Assembly (NCBI GenBank): GCA_963513935.1
Contig: OY740765.1
Location: 116,999,362 to 117,063,361 of the forward strand
DNA length: 64,000 nucleotides
Direction of reading: 5' to 3'
DNA from: Aphrophora alni
Lineage: Eukaryota; Arthropoda; Insecta; Hemiptera; Aphrophoridae
Each line of letters opens with the position of its first letter. Positions within the stretch are counted from its first letter, which is position 1. Below, one piece after another: positions 23,685 to 35,030 of this stretch. The position numbers were made by a program, and so were the translations under genes. A model generated the notes under the pieces. That model did no database searches. It had not been told where the DNA came from and was given only the letters and a program-made list of their open reading frames with translations.

Positions 23685-24205
23685 AAAAACTAAGTGCAAA
23701 AAATTGACAAAATAAAATAAATTTCCGAGAGCTGATTATTTTGGACGTGGCGTTATTCAGACAAATAATGAGGCCAATGATATCGGCCCGTTGCTGTATT
23801 CAGACAACTTTTGCGAGCCAACCAAACGGCCCTTGGCAGTATTTGAACATTTTTTAAAAGCCGATTAAATTGGCAGGTGGTGCTCAAAGTGTTAATATCA
23901 TTCCTATAACACAATTAATATTCTTTATTTGATGCATAAATATGAATATATAAATAATTTTCCCATTCTTAGTATGATTTATTTAATAGGCGTACATCAA
24001 TATTTAAATAATTATACACACATAGATAGTATGATTTATTTGATGTGATTGATATGATATATTTGAGAGATAAATATTAACATACAAATGTTTACACGTA
24101 CTGGTATGATTTATTTGATGAATAAATATTAATATATAAATAATTACACATACCAAATATGATATATTTGAGTGATAAATATTAATATAAAAGTTTTTAC
24201 ACATA

Positions 24206-24958
24206 CAGTGTACTCCCGATTGTCCGTCAGCGGTTGATCCGTGAAACGGATTATCCGCGAGTCGTGCGGAAAAAATAAGTAAAAAATTTTACAATTCTCT
24301 TTACCTGTTTAGTATGTGTAACAACCAGTAAAACTATGATAATGAAGTTTTGCAGTAGAGATAAGCTTACTGTCTAGAGTAATGTGACGCTAATGAGCCG
24401 GGATTCGAGCAGACAAAGCAAGAGGGGCGAATGAAGTGCAAAGTGTAAGCGAAGAAGAAGAAGGAACGTACACGCATGTGCAATTAATACACGAATTGGC
24501 CTTGCTAACACATCAATGAACTGCTCCAGTATTTAGAGGAACAAGATGTTAACATGCAGTTAGCTGAAAAACTGATACTAAGAAAAGTTCAGTCAAGAAT
24601 CAAGAGACGGTGTTTTCTCAGTAAGAAACAAAAAACAATGATTGATTTTTTTTGAAAAACCGTCAAGTAATTTAAATTGCAGTACTGTACTAGTATAGCA
24701 TAATGTGTTTCCTATATTGTTCTTTTGTTTTACTACCAAAAGTTTCGTTTATTACACTATTTTATTTCAAATAAAATGTTTTTAATTTATAGGTTTGTAT
24801 TGTGTTTTATGTATAGTATATTAAAATCTTTTTATGTCAAAACTATTTTGTTATTACATATTTTCCCTTTATTTTTAGCATTCTTGCATATTAACCGTGA
24901 TTTTCGTCATCCACAATGACTGTGCCACCCAATTTCACGGATAATCGGGAGTACACTG
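24206..24958 (+). mobile_element. Tigger/pogo MITE with clean ends
   Basis: The terminal repeats CAGTGTACTCCCGATTGTCC and, reverse complemented, CAGTGTACTCCCGATTATCC are flanked by TA on both sides (24204-24205 and 24959-24960). The element is 753 bp and retains the 3' end of a transposase gene. Confidence 0.93.
24515..24655 (+). pseudogene. Tigger transposase C-terminus
   Basis: A frame of 46 codons reads NELLQYLEEQDVNMQLAEKL ... KKQKTMIDFF and stops at TGA. This is the typical Tigger terminal helix and Q-x-x-I-x-x-FF end. The rest of the gene is deleted. Confidence 0.8.
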
Positions 24959-25433
24959 TACTTGGTATGATTTATTTGATGTATAAATATTAATATTAAA
25001 ATAATTACACATACATAATATGATAGATTTGAGTGATAAATATTAATATACAATTATTTACTTATACTTAGTATGATTCATTTTAATATAGTATGTTTAA
25101 ATATTAATATCATCCCAATTACGCAAATGTTGTATAATATAACAATATATAAACATACATAGTATGAATTATTTTAGGGATAAATATTATGATAAAATAA
25201 AACCAAAAGTTAGTGTGATTTATTTGTTCCATAAAAATACAAATTTTAATATCTTTTAATGTCAACTTAATAATACATTGAGATGTATTTACATCAATAA
25301 CACATTACAGATTAATATATTAATAATACGATTTATTTGATGCATAAATGTTAATATAAACACCATTAGTATGCAGTATGATTTGGCAAAAATAACTTAA
25401 AACCAAATTTCATATAAAACGAACTTTATTTGT

Positions 25434-25463
25434 GATAACTGTTTCGCCGCTAAACATCTTCTG
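25434..25463 (-). ncRNA. Hammerhead-like core in the left arm
   Basis: On the minus strand it reads CAGAAGA, an 11-base spacer, then GAAACAGTTATC. The U of the CUGANGA box is changed and stem II does not pair, so this is a decayed copy. Confidence 0.35.
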
Positions 25464-25859
25464 ACCACTAGAAACAAAATCTTACTTATATGTTAATGAC
25501 AAGATTGTGGTGGGGTGGTTACAGTAAGGACAATGGCCTGGGGAAAATATGAAAGAGGAATGACATAGTGAGGTGTATAATAGATGATAGGTTTATTAGA
25601 TTGTATAGATTGGTTAAGAATCACTTATTAATTTAGATTAGAAGTATGGTTTTTTAAATTGATATATTAATTTCTAAATTATTTAATCTGCTTTTTGTTC
25701 AACATGTAACACTTGACATCATCAATTGGATCAAATCTAAGATCTGGTTCTTATAAATAGTTAGTAAAATTTGATTCAGTTTAACCATACTTCCAAACTG
25801 ACCTGCCAGTTTTGTTACTACCATATAAGTAATATTTTGTTAATTTTTTCATTAGTTGT

Positions 25860-25889
25860 CTGAAGATGCCTAATGATGAAACAGCTGTC
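25860..25889 (+). ncRNA. Hammerhead-like core in the right arm
   Basis: CTGAAGA, an 11-base spacer, then GAAACAGCTGTC. Stem III ACAG/CTGT is self-complementary and is followed by C, giving the GUC cleavage triplet of hammerheads. Stem I could pair TTGT with ATAA. Stem II pairs poorly, so activity is doubtful. Confidence 0.45.
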
Positions 25890-26009
25890 ATAAAGTTGGT
25901 TTTATGTGTGAAATTTGGTTTAAGTTATTTTTAACTTAATATGGAATTTCACCAAATACTAACTGTGTTTATACTTAACATTATGATTTATCTTATGCAT
26001 TCATATTAA

Positions 26010-26991
26010 CCCTCCAACTGGTCTGTGTACCTCGGTGTTTCACAAACTCCTGTTCCGTGCAATGGTAATCACTTTTTTTTTCAATTAAACATTTATTCCA
26101 GTAAAAATCATTGTTCCTCAATAATTTATATACCATTGTAAAGCAAATCTTTCCAACATTAATATTCATACAACCAAAAGTCTATAAAAACGTTATAAAT
26201 AATATTTAATTAATTGGTAAAGTTTTTCGTAAAGCAGCAAAACATAAAATTACATAATTCTTCATCTAATTTATACAAGTCCATATTTGTGTTCAACTAA
26301 TCTACAATAACAGTATTGTATAGAATATTTCTTCATCTTTGATTTGCGCTTTCTAGATCATTGGATCTATAAAAATGATTTAAAATCAAGAATCCATAAG
26401 TTTTTTTCACCCTAAAAATCACATATTTTTCAATTCAACTTATACCCTAGTAAAAAAGATCATATTGGAATACTCTTATACATCATTATAAAGCACGTGT
26501 TTCAACCTTTCATAGTATAACCTAAACTCATCATGGTGAAACATAAAAATCAAACAATTCGATGAAGTTGGTTTGTTTAGATGCTAGAGAATACCACGTG
26601 ACAGAATGTCACAATACAAGAAATATGACCCCAAAGTTCATATATTTTTTGTAAATGTTATTAATTGTCCAAATACCACAAGTTAGCAATATTTTTCTTC
26701 CTTTTTCGAACTACTTATTCAAAATTGTCATAGCTCTCATAGTTTATGAAATATATACATTCTACAAAACGTTACAAAGATGAGTTGCTCCCGTTAGTGA
26801 TTTCTAGTCTCTAACAAACTGTGAAGTAAGTATACCTTTACATTTAACATTTTTTTCATTACACAAATAAATTCTATTTACTCACTTTTTGAGAAAAATG
26901 ATTTATAACAAGTTGTGTTTTTCGTAATTTACTGTTTTTTATAAAAAAAAGGAGCAAAATGTTCCGATTTTTATAGTAGGCAGTTGTATGG
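26010..26991 (+). mobile_element. TTAA-target (piggyBac-like) element D
   Basis: It is flanked by TTAA at 26006-26009 and 26992-26995. The ends CCCTCCAACTGG and, reverse complemented, CCATACAACTGC are inverted repeats. The length of 982 bp is shared over most of its extent with the inner element at 21797-23540. No transposase frame is present. Confidence 0.85.
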
Positions 26992-26995
26992 TTAA

Positions 26996-28016
26996 TAGCA
27001 TTATAATTATACCTACATGATATGATTTTATTTAATGCATAATATTTATCTCATGATCATTACGAAAATATGATACTATTTATTCGTTGCATTAATATAG
27101 AGATTTAATATCTGTTAATATTTTTAATTTAATCATTTTAATTTCTAGCCAAAATATCAACCTTATTACACATAATATGTTGTATGATTTATTTATTGTT
27201 TCATAAATATAAATTTTCTTTAATATTTTAATTATATTGTTATTACATAAACATAGTAGAATATTTTGTTGTTATACACATATATATATACAGTTATTTC
27301 CTTTAATATTTTATACTATATAATTTTATTTTATTGATATTAGTATCCACATACATAGTATTAGTTATTTGTTGCATAAATATAGATATTTTCTTTTCTT
27401 TAACATTTTATACTATATTATTGTAATTTGTATTCAATCTTAATAATTTTAAATTGTTTGATTTATTTGTTCCAGATTTTATTTCTTTTGTTATTATTAA
27501 AAATGTCATTTTTATTAATTTCCGTTTTAATATGATGTTAATTACATATACATAATTTAATTTATGTGTTTACTTAGTTGGATATATAATAATTAATAAT
27601 CATCAAAGTTTACATAAATAAAATATGTTTTTGTTTCATGCATATTAATGTCATCCAGGTTCATATTCATAATTTCATAAATTGGTTTAATCATCCAATT
27701 TCACATACATGATTTGCGAGACAGCAAATGGTCGCAGTGAGAAAATAAAATTGTACCATAACTATAAATATCAACAAAGTTCACATCTCTACTAATATAA
27801 AACACATAATTTTTCTGTCATTTTGTTTAGCAGGTTATAACTAATAAATACCGCTTTTCCGATTTTATTGTAGATTTCTTTCCTATGTATGTATGATATC
27901 TGGTCATGTTATTCATCTTTGTTTAATTCCTCTTCTATATTTTTGACATTTCAGTGACAATATACGTTTTATCAATAAAAATGTCGGTACCTGTTATGTC
28001 AGTTTATTATTGTCAT
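26996..28016. repeat. Worn AT-rich repeat units
   Basis: Further decayed units of the TATGATTTATTT-GCATAAATAT family. No gene was seen. The window holds similar remnants at about 30.6-30.8 kb. Confidence 0.45.
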
Positions 28017-28018
28017 TA

Positions 28019-30140
28019 CAGTAGAACCCCTCTAATTCGCCCTCGGGTGGTCCGTCACCTCGGGTGGTCCGTCACCTCGGGTGGTCCGTCACCTCGGTTA
28101 GTCCGACCGTGCTCGAGCTCTTGGCTATTGATATTATTCTGCCGACTTGCAGACTTGTGGAATGTCTCACGCCTGGCGGGCGCCAATCTTTCCGGTTTGT
28201 TATCGCTATCGCTTTTCCGCTTCAGTGCTGTGTCATCTCTCGTGTTGTTTTGTATTGATTTGCTAGACTCATTAGTACAGTACAGTAGTACAGTATTTGC
28301 TAGACTCATTGTATGTGCAGTTGTTTTTTTTTCAACAAGTCAGGAGGAAAACGTAAACATGTAACTCTTTCGCTAAATGAAAAATTAGCAGTGCTACAAA
28401 GGCTGGACAAAGGAGAATCGCTGCAAAGGAACTGAATGTAGGCGTTACAACAATTAAGGATTGGAGAAAAAATCGAAAGGACATTGAATCATATATGGTG
28501 AAAACGCTCTTAAGAATCGCAAAACTCTAAAAAAGCCTAAACTTGAACTGCTTGATAACGCATTGTGGATGTGGTTCTGTCAAGAAAGAAGGAAAGGTAC
28601 TCCGATATCTGGGCCAATTTTAAAAGAAAAGGCAATAGTTTTGCACAAAAAACTGGAAGCCGGAATTGAGTTCGCAGCTAGTGAGGGCTGGATTGATCGC
28701 TGGAAAATACGGCATGGAGTCCGGTTTGTTTCAATTTCTGGTGAAAAACTATCTGCTGATGCCGAGGCTGCTAAGGAGTTTTCTGTGAAGTTCCGAGAAA
28801 TTGCCGAAGAAAATGAACTGCTACCTTGTCAAGTTTATAACATTGACGAGACAGGGCTAAACTTCAAAATGTTGCCGACCAAAACGCTCGCAGCTTCAAA
28901 TGAATCCGTGGCGGGAACGAAACTTATCAAAGATAGGATAACAGTCACTCCTTGTAGCAACGCAGATGGTACGCACAAGCTTCCCCTGTTCGTTATTGGC
29001 AAATCCAAGAAACCTAGGGCATTTAAAAACATAAACCCATCTTCCTTGCCGGTTTATTACCGCAACCAAAAATCTGCTTGGATGAACTGCAACCTTTTCA
29101 AATCTTGGTTTTTCGACGAGTTTGTCCCATCGGTCGAAAAAGATTTGAAACAAAAAAAGCTGCCTGTTCGTGCTCTACTGCTGTTGGATAACGCACCGTC
29201 ACATCCATCTGAGGAAGATTTAGTGAAAGGGGACATAAAAGCTCTCTTTTTGCCTCCAAATGTAACTTTACTCATCCAACCAATGGATCAGGAAGTGATT
29301 GAATGGTTAAAAAGGCGATATCGCAGAAAGTACATCAGCTCAATCTTAGAAAAATCTGAGGAAGGTACCTGTAGTAACATATTTGAGGCTATGAAATCAC
29401 TGAACATCAAAGATGCTATCTACACAATTGCTGCGTCATGGGATGAACTGAAACCTGACACACTGCGGAAATCATGGCGTAAGCTTTGGCCAGAAGTTAT
29501 GACTGAAAATGACCAGACCGAAGACGAGCAAAACAACGACACACAGGAAATCGTTAAAGATCTACAAACTCTAGAGCCGAACGTTCCTGCCAATGAAGTT
29601 GAAAATTGGATTTCCGAATGTGACAATGACTTTGAAACCTATGAAGAGCTCAATGACGACCAGATTGTTGCCGCTGTTATGGAAAACGATGGCGAGGAAA
29701 CTGTGAATGAGGACTCAGACGGTGAAGAAGACGAACACGCTACACGGATTTCACACACCGATGCCAAGAACGCTTTCAACATCGCTCTTCAATACATCGA
29801 GCAGAACCCAACCTCAACTCCAATGGACATTTTGTGGATCAAGAAATGGAGGGACACTGCAGCTAAGTCTAGAATTTCATCTGCTAAACAAAAATCTATA
29901 AATGACTTTTTTTCTAAGTAGTAATTTGTTATTTTACTGTAAACTTTGACTTGTGATTTTTTAAAGTTAATATATCACTTACACTTTATTGTATTTCACT
30001 GTAAAAAAATCTGTTTACTGTATATAATATTGTATTTACGTACTAATAATAAATATTGACTTTTTTTGGATAATCCGACCTTTTTTGCGTTCCGACCATG
30101 CCCCCAGTCCCGAAGGTGACGGATTAGAGGGGTTCTACTG
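28019..30140 (+). mobile_element. Tigger/pogo transposon, nearly full length
   Basis: The ends CAGTAGAACCCCTCTAATTC and, reverse complemented, CAGTAGAACCCCTCTAATCC are perfect in their first 18 bases and flanked by TA (28017-28018 and 30141-30142). The element is 2122 bp. The left end contains three exact 17-bp direct repeats (CCTCGGGTGGTCCGTCA, about 28040-28092). It is clearly the youngest Tigger in the window. Confidence 0.95.
28337..29921 (+). pseudogene. Tigger/pogo transposase, DDD domain intact, N-terminus frameshifted
   Basis: The main open frame of 452 codons starts at ATG 28563. In it the catalytic triad of the pogo/Tigger DDE domain is present: D95 (YNIDETGLNF), D209 (LLLDNAPSHP) and D242 (IQPMDQEV). 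It ends in the usual QKSINDFFSK. The frame upstream encodes the CENP-B/Psq-type DNA-binding region (SGGKRKHVTLSLNEKLAVLQ, then AAKELNVGVTTIKDWRKNRK) but in different frames. A small deletion lies near 28412, a one-base shift near 28495, and the expected ATG before SGGKRK reads AAG. The cut-and-paste enzyme therefore cannot be made whole from this copy, though the catalytic half could be. Confidence 0.93.
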
Positions 30141-33100
30141 TACTATATTTAATTCAATGTTTATATTTGTAGCAGTGGGACTATATAATTTGGAGTATTA
30201 ACCCATTGCCATCTCCTCTCCAAACCAGAGTTGTCCTCTCATGCAACTCAAAGCTCATATTACATGAATTAAAAAAGTATCTACATTTATAAAATGGATG
30301 CTTACAACTCAAGAATCGTAGATCTGATTTCTTGTAATTTTCTTTCATTTGTTGATTCATTTTCAGGTCTGGTTTTAATCTATGATTACTTTAAATTGGT
30401 TTAAAGTTGGTACATAATTAAAACATTATTTAATATTAATTTTTTTTAAATTGCTTTGTCATTCCAAAATTATAAATGGTTTTAGTTAGAACACCACCAT
30501 GGGATAAGACTTTGGAGAGTAAGCTATAACACAATCGAATTAAGAGGATTGTGTTTTTTCTAACATTTCGGCGACAACATACATTTTATGAAAAGGAAAG
30601 ATGGTATCTATTATAACATAATAAAAATACTGAATTTCACATACATTAATTTGATTTATTTTATGCATAATTTTAATAATCATCCAAGTTTATATACATA
30701 ATGTTTTATTTGTCGCTTAAATGTACAGATTTAATTTCCTTAAATTTTATAAAGTTTATTATGTTTTATTGTCATGAGTACGATTAGTTTGTTTTATATA
30801 TATACAATCATGTGTGTTTCATAATTTAATTATTGTACATACATAGGCTATTTTTTGTTTTTATATTTAAGTTTCCCCTTTATTCAGATGAAAACTACCT
30901 TTCTATGAAATTATTTTTGAAGAACCAATAAATCTCACTGAATAATATTGATGCCTTAATAATGTAACTTTGTATTGGACGAGGTAAAGTTTAAGTGTTT
31001 CCTTTGTGTTTGAGGTTAGTCTGTATTTTGATAAAATATGTATTTTTTAGGATTTTTGTAGATTGTTATAGACATTTTTAAAATGTTTTAGGAAAAGTTC
31101 TGAATTTATTTCAATTGCTGAACTGCAATACATGACCATTCCAACACAAATTTTGTATAATATTATATATATAATGTGTGTTATCCTAATTACATTTGTT
31201 TCGTAGGATAATGCTAAAATCTTTGTATTAAAGTTTAAGAGAATGTATTCAAAATATTTGAATATGCGTAGTTTCAATTAATTGTACAAAATAATTTATT
31301 ATGTACAAAGTCATCAAGAAATGTTACAACTAGTGCACCACTGTTGTAAGGACTACTTTCCTATTTTGTCACTTCTAAAAAAAATCATACTCTATGTTTT
31401 TTATTACTTATTATCGAATATAGTATTAACCATAAGTAGAAACTGAATCAGTTTATAATCTAACAATAAATTTTCGACATTTAAATTTGTTTTCATGAAA
31501 TGCCAGCTATCTCAAAACTTTATATTCTCATGTCGCAACTAATATGATTGTTCCAGTCATTTTATTATGTTCAACATTGTACTCAGTATGATTTTAGTTT
31601 TATTTTGATAATACTGTTTTAGTAATATTATGTTCAATTTGATTTAAGAGTATAATTATTTATATTGGAAGTGTATTTTGTTTATACAGTTGTTTTGAGC
31701 TTTTTAACAGCTTGTTACATATTGCAGTATAATTCAGTATTTATTTCGCAGATTTAAAAAATGTCTTGCACGTTGCTTAAATATTGATGGATTAAGTGGT
31801 GTTGGAAATTTGCATTTCATTTATTATTCATGAGTACAACAAATTGTATGATTTCATATAAAAAATAAACTAAACACCATGTCGCAACAAGCCCAGGAAG
31901 AGCCTAGGTCTGCTAGACAGCTTTCCAATCTATAAGCTAAATAAAAATGATCTATTCACCACCATTTTGGCTAAAATATGTGATGAATTAGTGGTTTAAA
32001 AAAATGATGTAGTTCATGGAAACAAAACCTAAACAATTGTTTGCCTCTTGGGGGAAAATAATTGTCCACAAAAAATCTAAAGCTTGAAGGAGTTTACCAT
32101 AAGCAAAAGAAATGATTTTGTACATCCGAAGAAGGGAAAATCCTAAACACAACAGTTTATTAGGAGACTAACTCTATGACAGTACACAGATTGTAACACA
32201 CTTATATCCTGGGAAGTGTTTTATAGCATACCATATGCGGAAACTTTCATACATAATTTTTATTGTTTTTGTTTTATACATGTTATACTGAGTAAAATTA
32301 CATACAACATTCAATAGTTTTAATTTATGAAAACATTATTACAAAATGCCAAAAACTGCTTGAAGGTTCTAGGGTTATATGAAATTAAAAATTAACACTT
32401 GCATTGCCTGCAATTCTACTGTTTAATTGTATATAAAATTTAATATATTTTCATTATCTGGTAGTTTTGCAGGACTACATTAAACATTTCAAAGTAATGA
32501 TTGTTGGTGGAGCAGCCTAACATTTCAGGCAACTACCTGAGTCTAAACTTTCATCCATAATTGATTACAATACTTCTCTCTCCTTTTCTTGATGGCCTTG
32601 TAAATGTACCTTACAACGATGAACTGTTCATTTTACTTTAATTTTAATACACATGTGTATGTAATTATATCGGTTTCTTATCACTATTCTGCTTTGTATG
32701 ATAAATATAATATTAGTATTGATGATAATCAGTAGTTATAAGGAATTGATCTGTTAATATTTTTGTATATTAGAAATATTTCTCAACCCAAATACTATAT
32801 TAGTAGTTTTTATCAGATTTTTAGATTGCAACACATATTTTTATAAGTAAATCAATCTTTGTTCTACTAACTGTAAAACACTTATTTAAAGCTTGATTAT
32901 AAATAAGATATAGCTTGATACAAACCAGCGTACTGGAGCATAATAATAGTGGTTTAATAGCATTCTCACACACACATTCATCCAATGTGTGTGTATGATT
33001 GTGTATTTTTAAGTAGGCATCTAAATGTATATATTTATTGAATAACAGTAGAGTTTTGAAAAGAATTGTTATAGAATATATATGTATCTGTTTGTAAATA

Positions 33101-33250
33101 CAAAATATCTTATAATGTAGTAAAATTGAAAATTGTATTAAAGTTTACTTATTTAAAATGTTTATCCATCGTAATTTTTTAATCAATATTAAATGATTGC
33201 CTATGTATGAAATTGACTACAAATTTGTTTCAAATGATTTTTAATAACAG
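30141..33250. other. AT-rich stretch without recognised genes
   Basis: About 3.1 kb with no supported gene. A TTAACCCATTGCC at about 30199 may be a lone TTAA-element end. The minus-strand 76-codon frame at 31047-31277 has no recognisable feature. Confidence 0.5.
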
Positions 33251-33251
33251 A

Positions 33252-33457
33252 TTCTGGTCCACTGGAAACATCCTGGCAATCCATGTGGGACATGTAGGCT
33301 AAGTGAAGACAAGACAAAATGTCTTAAATTAAATTTTGCCATAACTTTAAAGTTCTAAATCTTGAGGAATGTAATTCAGCTGAAATATTAAAGTGGACTA
33401 AAGATGTTAAATGTAAAGATTGGAGAGAATTTTGTTTAGTAGAGAAGAAAGTTAAAA
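33252..33457 (+). CDS. Possible terminal exon of an unknown gene
   Basis: After a weak acceptor (TTTTTAATAACAG) the plus strand has unusually protein-like sequence in an AT-rich desert. One frame reads ILVHWKHPGNPCGTCRLSED and stays open for 35 codons. Another frame further on reads VLNLEECNSAEILKWTKDVK and ends VEKKVKI-stop. The two would join only through a frameshift, so this is either an old pseudogene or two chance frames. I do not recognise the family. Confidence 0.25.
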
Positions 33458-34483
33458 TATGAATTCACCATGTTGTTAATTTATTGATGTAAATTATCTT
33501 TTATTAACTTGGTATTGAGAATGTACAGTTAGTTATATTTAAGTTATTGTGATTTTAATGTATTTTAGTTTAATACATATTTAAAGTAGTTCTTTATTAA
33601 ACAACTTTAATCACTTATTATAATTTTCATTTAAATAATTTATTTCCTTCTACTTATGAGATTTTAAAATTAATTGTATTAAATTAATTTTAATACAGGT
33701 TTTGAAATTAATTGTCAATGCTTTCAGCTGGTCCGTCACAGTCTTTTTGATATTATTCCCACTTTCAACACTGATGTTGGTTTTTGAATTTTGGGAATAG
33801 GAAATAATCACTAAATAATAGAAGTAAAGTTGATGCTGTGTCACATTATTGCCTTTTTTGACCAAATAATCAAAGTATGGTCTGGCAGGGTATGTCATGA
33901 TTATCTAAAGGTCGACCATCTTTGGTCTGACACAAATTATCCATTATCCAAGTCTCTTAAGAACCTCTTGGTAAATATTTTAACTTTGTCTTTTAACAAA
34001 TTCAGGGTTCCCGCAGACCTGGAAAGTCAAGAAAAGTTGGGGATCGTTTTGAAAATTGTTTAAAAGTCAGGGGGACCATACATACCAATAAATTTTACTA
34101 TAATAGAAATATGAAATTGAATGTTTCTATAAATATTAGGCCTTTATGGAAAGCAAAAACAGGTTGCAGAAAAATGAAGGGGTAAACTATATTTGAGGTA
34201 TTTGCATCCGTTATTTTATATCTTTTCTTGAGTTACAGATACAGTACGAATTGTAGAAATACTATGTCTTAGTGTAGACAGAGGATAGGGTCTCTGACTC
34301 TCTGAACTGTAACTAGTTAACCAACAGACCTTGACCATTTTTTTCACCATATTTTCTGGTCTTGGTGATGTTTCCTTTCTTTTCAATAAATAATTAAGCA
34401 AATAAATTGATTAAAAATTTTGTTGCTATATTTGTAAAGTGGTTGTTTTGCTTTTATAACAAATTTTTTAAATAGTGTTTCAG

Positions 34484-35030
34484 TGGGAGGGAAAAGGGCT
34501 AATTTTAAGAAACAATGGTTGGATTCTTCTTTAAATCATGAATTTGCTGGATGGCTTAAGAGGGGGAGTAACAAAATTTATGCATATTGCAGTGTTTGTA
34601 AAAAGGTATTTGAACTTTCTAACATGGGTCATCTGTCATGCAAGTGAAGTGGAAAAGTAGGTGTTAATTGGAATTAAATTGACTACCTTCATTGAAGTTG
34701 TTCTTTGGATCAAATCCAACTAAGGGTGTAGTCAAGGTGTTCCTCACAACTCCTTTTGTAGTTCTGCCTTCATTGAGTGTAAAAACCGTAGTTGTTGAAG
34801 CAGAAATAATTGGGGCTATGAGAGTTGTTTTAAAATATTTCTCGTAGATCCTGTTCAGATATTGCAGACCTCTCAAATGAGGTTTAAAGATAGTGTAATT
34901 GTCAAAGTGTTGCTATATAGGTTGACCATGGATTTGCTCCATACTTTGACCAAGACCTAAAAGATATATTAAAATACAACTCGACCAAACTAGCTGTGTG
35001 TATGGCCCACACTCTTCTAACTGGGCGTGA
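34484..35030 (+). pseudogene. hAT transposase remnant with BED/TTF-type zinc finger
   Basis: The plus strand reads GGKRANFKKQWLDSSLNHEF, AGWLKRGSNKIYAYCSVCKK, VFELSNMGHLSCK then a stop. This is the zinc-finger N-terminus of a DUF4371-like hAT clade. After frameshifts, VEAEIIGAMRVVLKYFS, RSCSDIADLSNEV and HGFAPYFDQDLKDIL follow, all with the flavour of the early catalytic region. Stops and shifts break it at least four times. Confidence 0.7.

Larger units (their letters stand above)
21646..23891 (+). mobile_element. TTAA element with long inverted arms, split by a second TTAA element
   Basis: It is flanked by TTAA at 21642-21645 and 23892-23895, with ends CCTTTCGAGTGCC and, reverse complemented, CACTTTGAGCACC. 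The inner edges of the two arms mirror each other: CAGGTGTTTTTACCATTTTA then ACAATACTATAC-TTAA at the left, and TTAA-GTATAGTATTGT then TAAAATGGCAAAAACACCTG at the right. The arms also share the ATACTGCCAAGG region. The sequence between them is a different TTAA element. Confidence 0.7.
23930..25400 (+). repeat. Degenerate AT-rich tandem repeat (about 55-60 bp unit)
   Basis: Units resemble AGTATGATTTATTTGATG-ATAAATATTAATATA followed by AATAATTACACATACAT. Alternate units differ (TTGAGTGATAAATATTAATA), which suggests an older two-unit period. A Tigger MITE interrupts the array at 24206-24958. Worn units continue to about 27.7 kb and again near 30.65 kb. Confidence 0.7.
25388..25932. mobile_element. 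545-bp inverted-repeat element with hammerhead-like ends
   Basis: The left arm (AAAAATAACTTAAAACCAAA ... GATAACTGTTTCGCCGCTAA) and right arm (GCTGTCATAAAGTTGGTTTT ... GTTTAAGTTATTTTT) are inverted copies of about 80 bases. Each arm carries a CTGAAGA-GAAACAG motif. No coding sequence was recognised inside and no target duplication was established. Confidence 0.7.
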
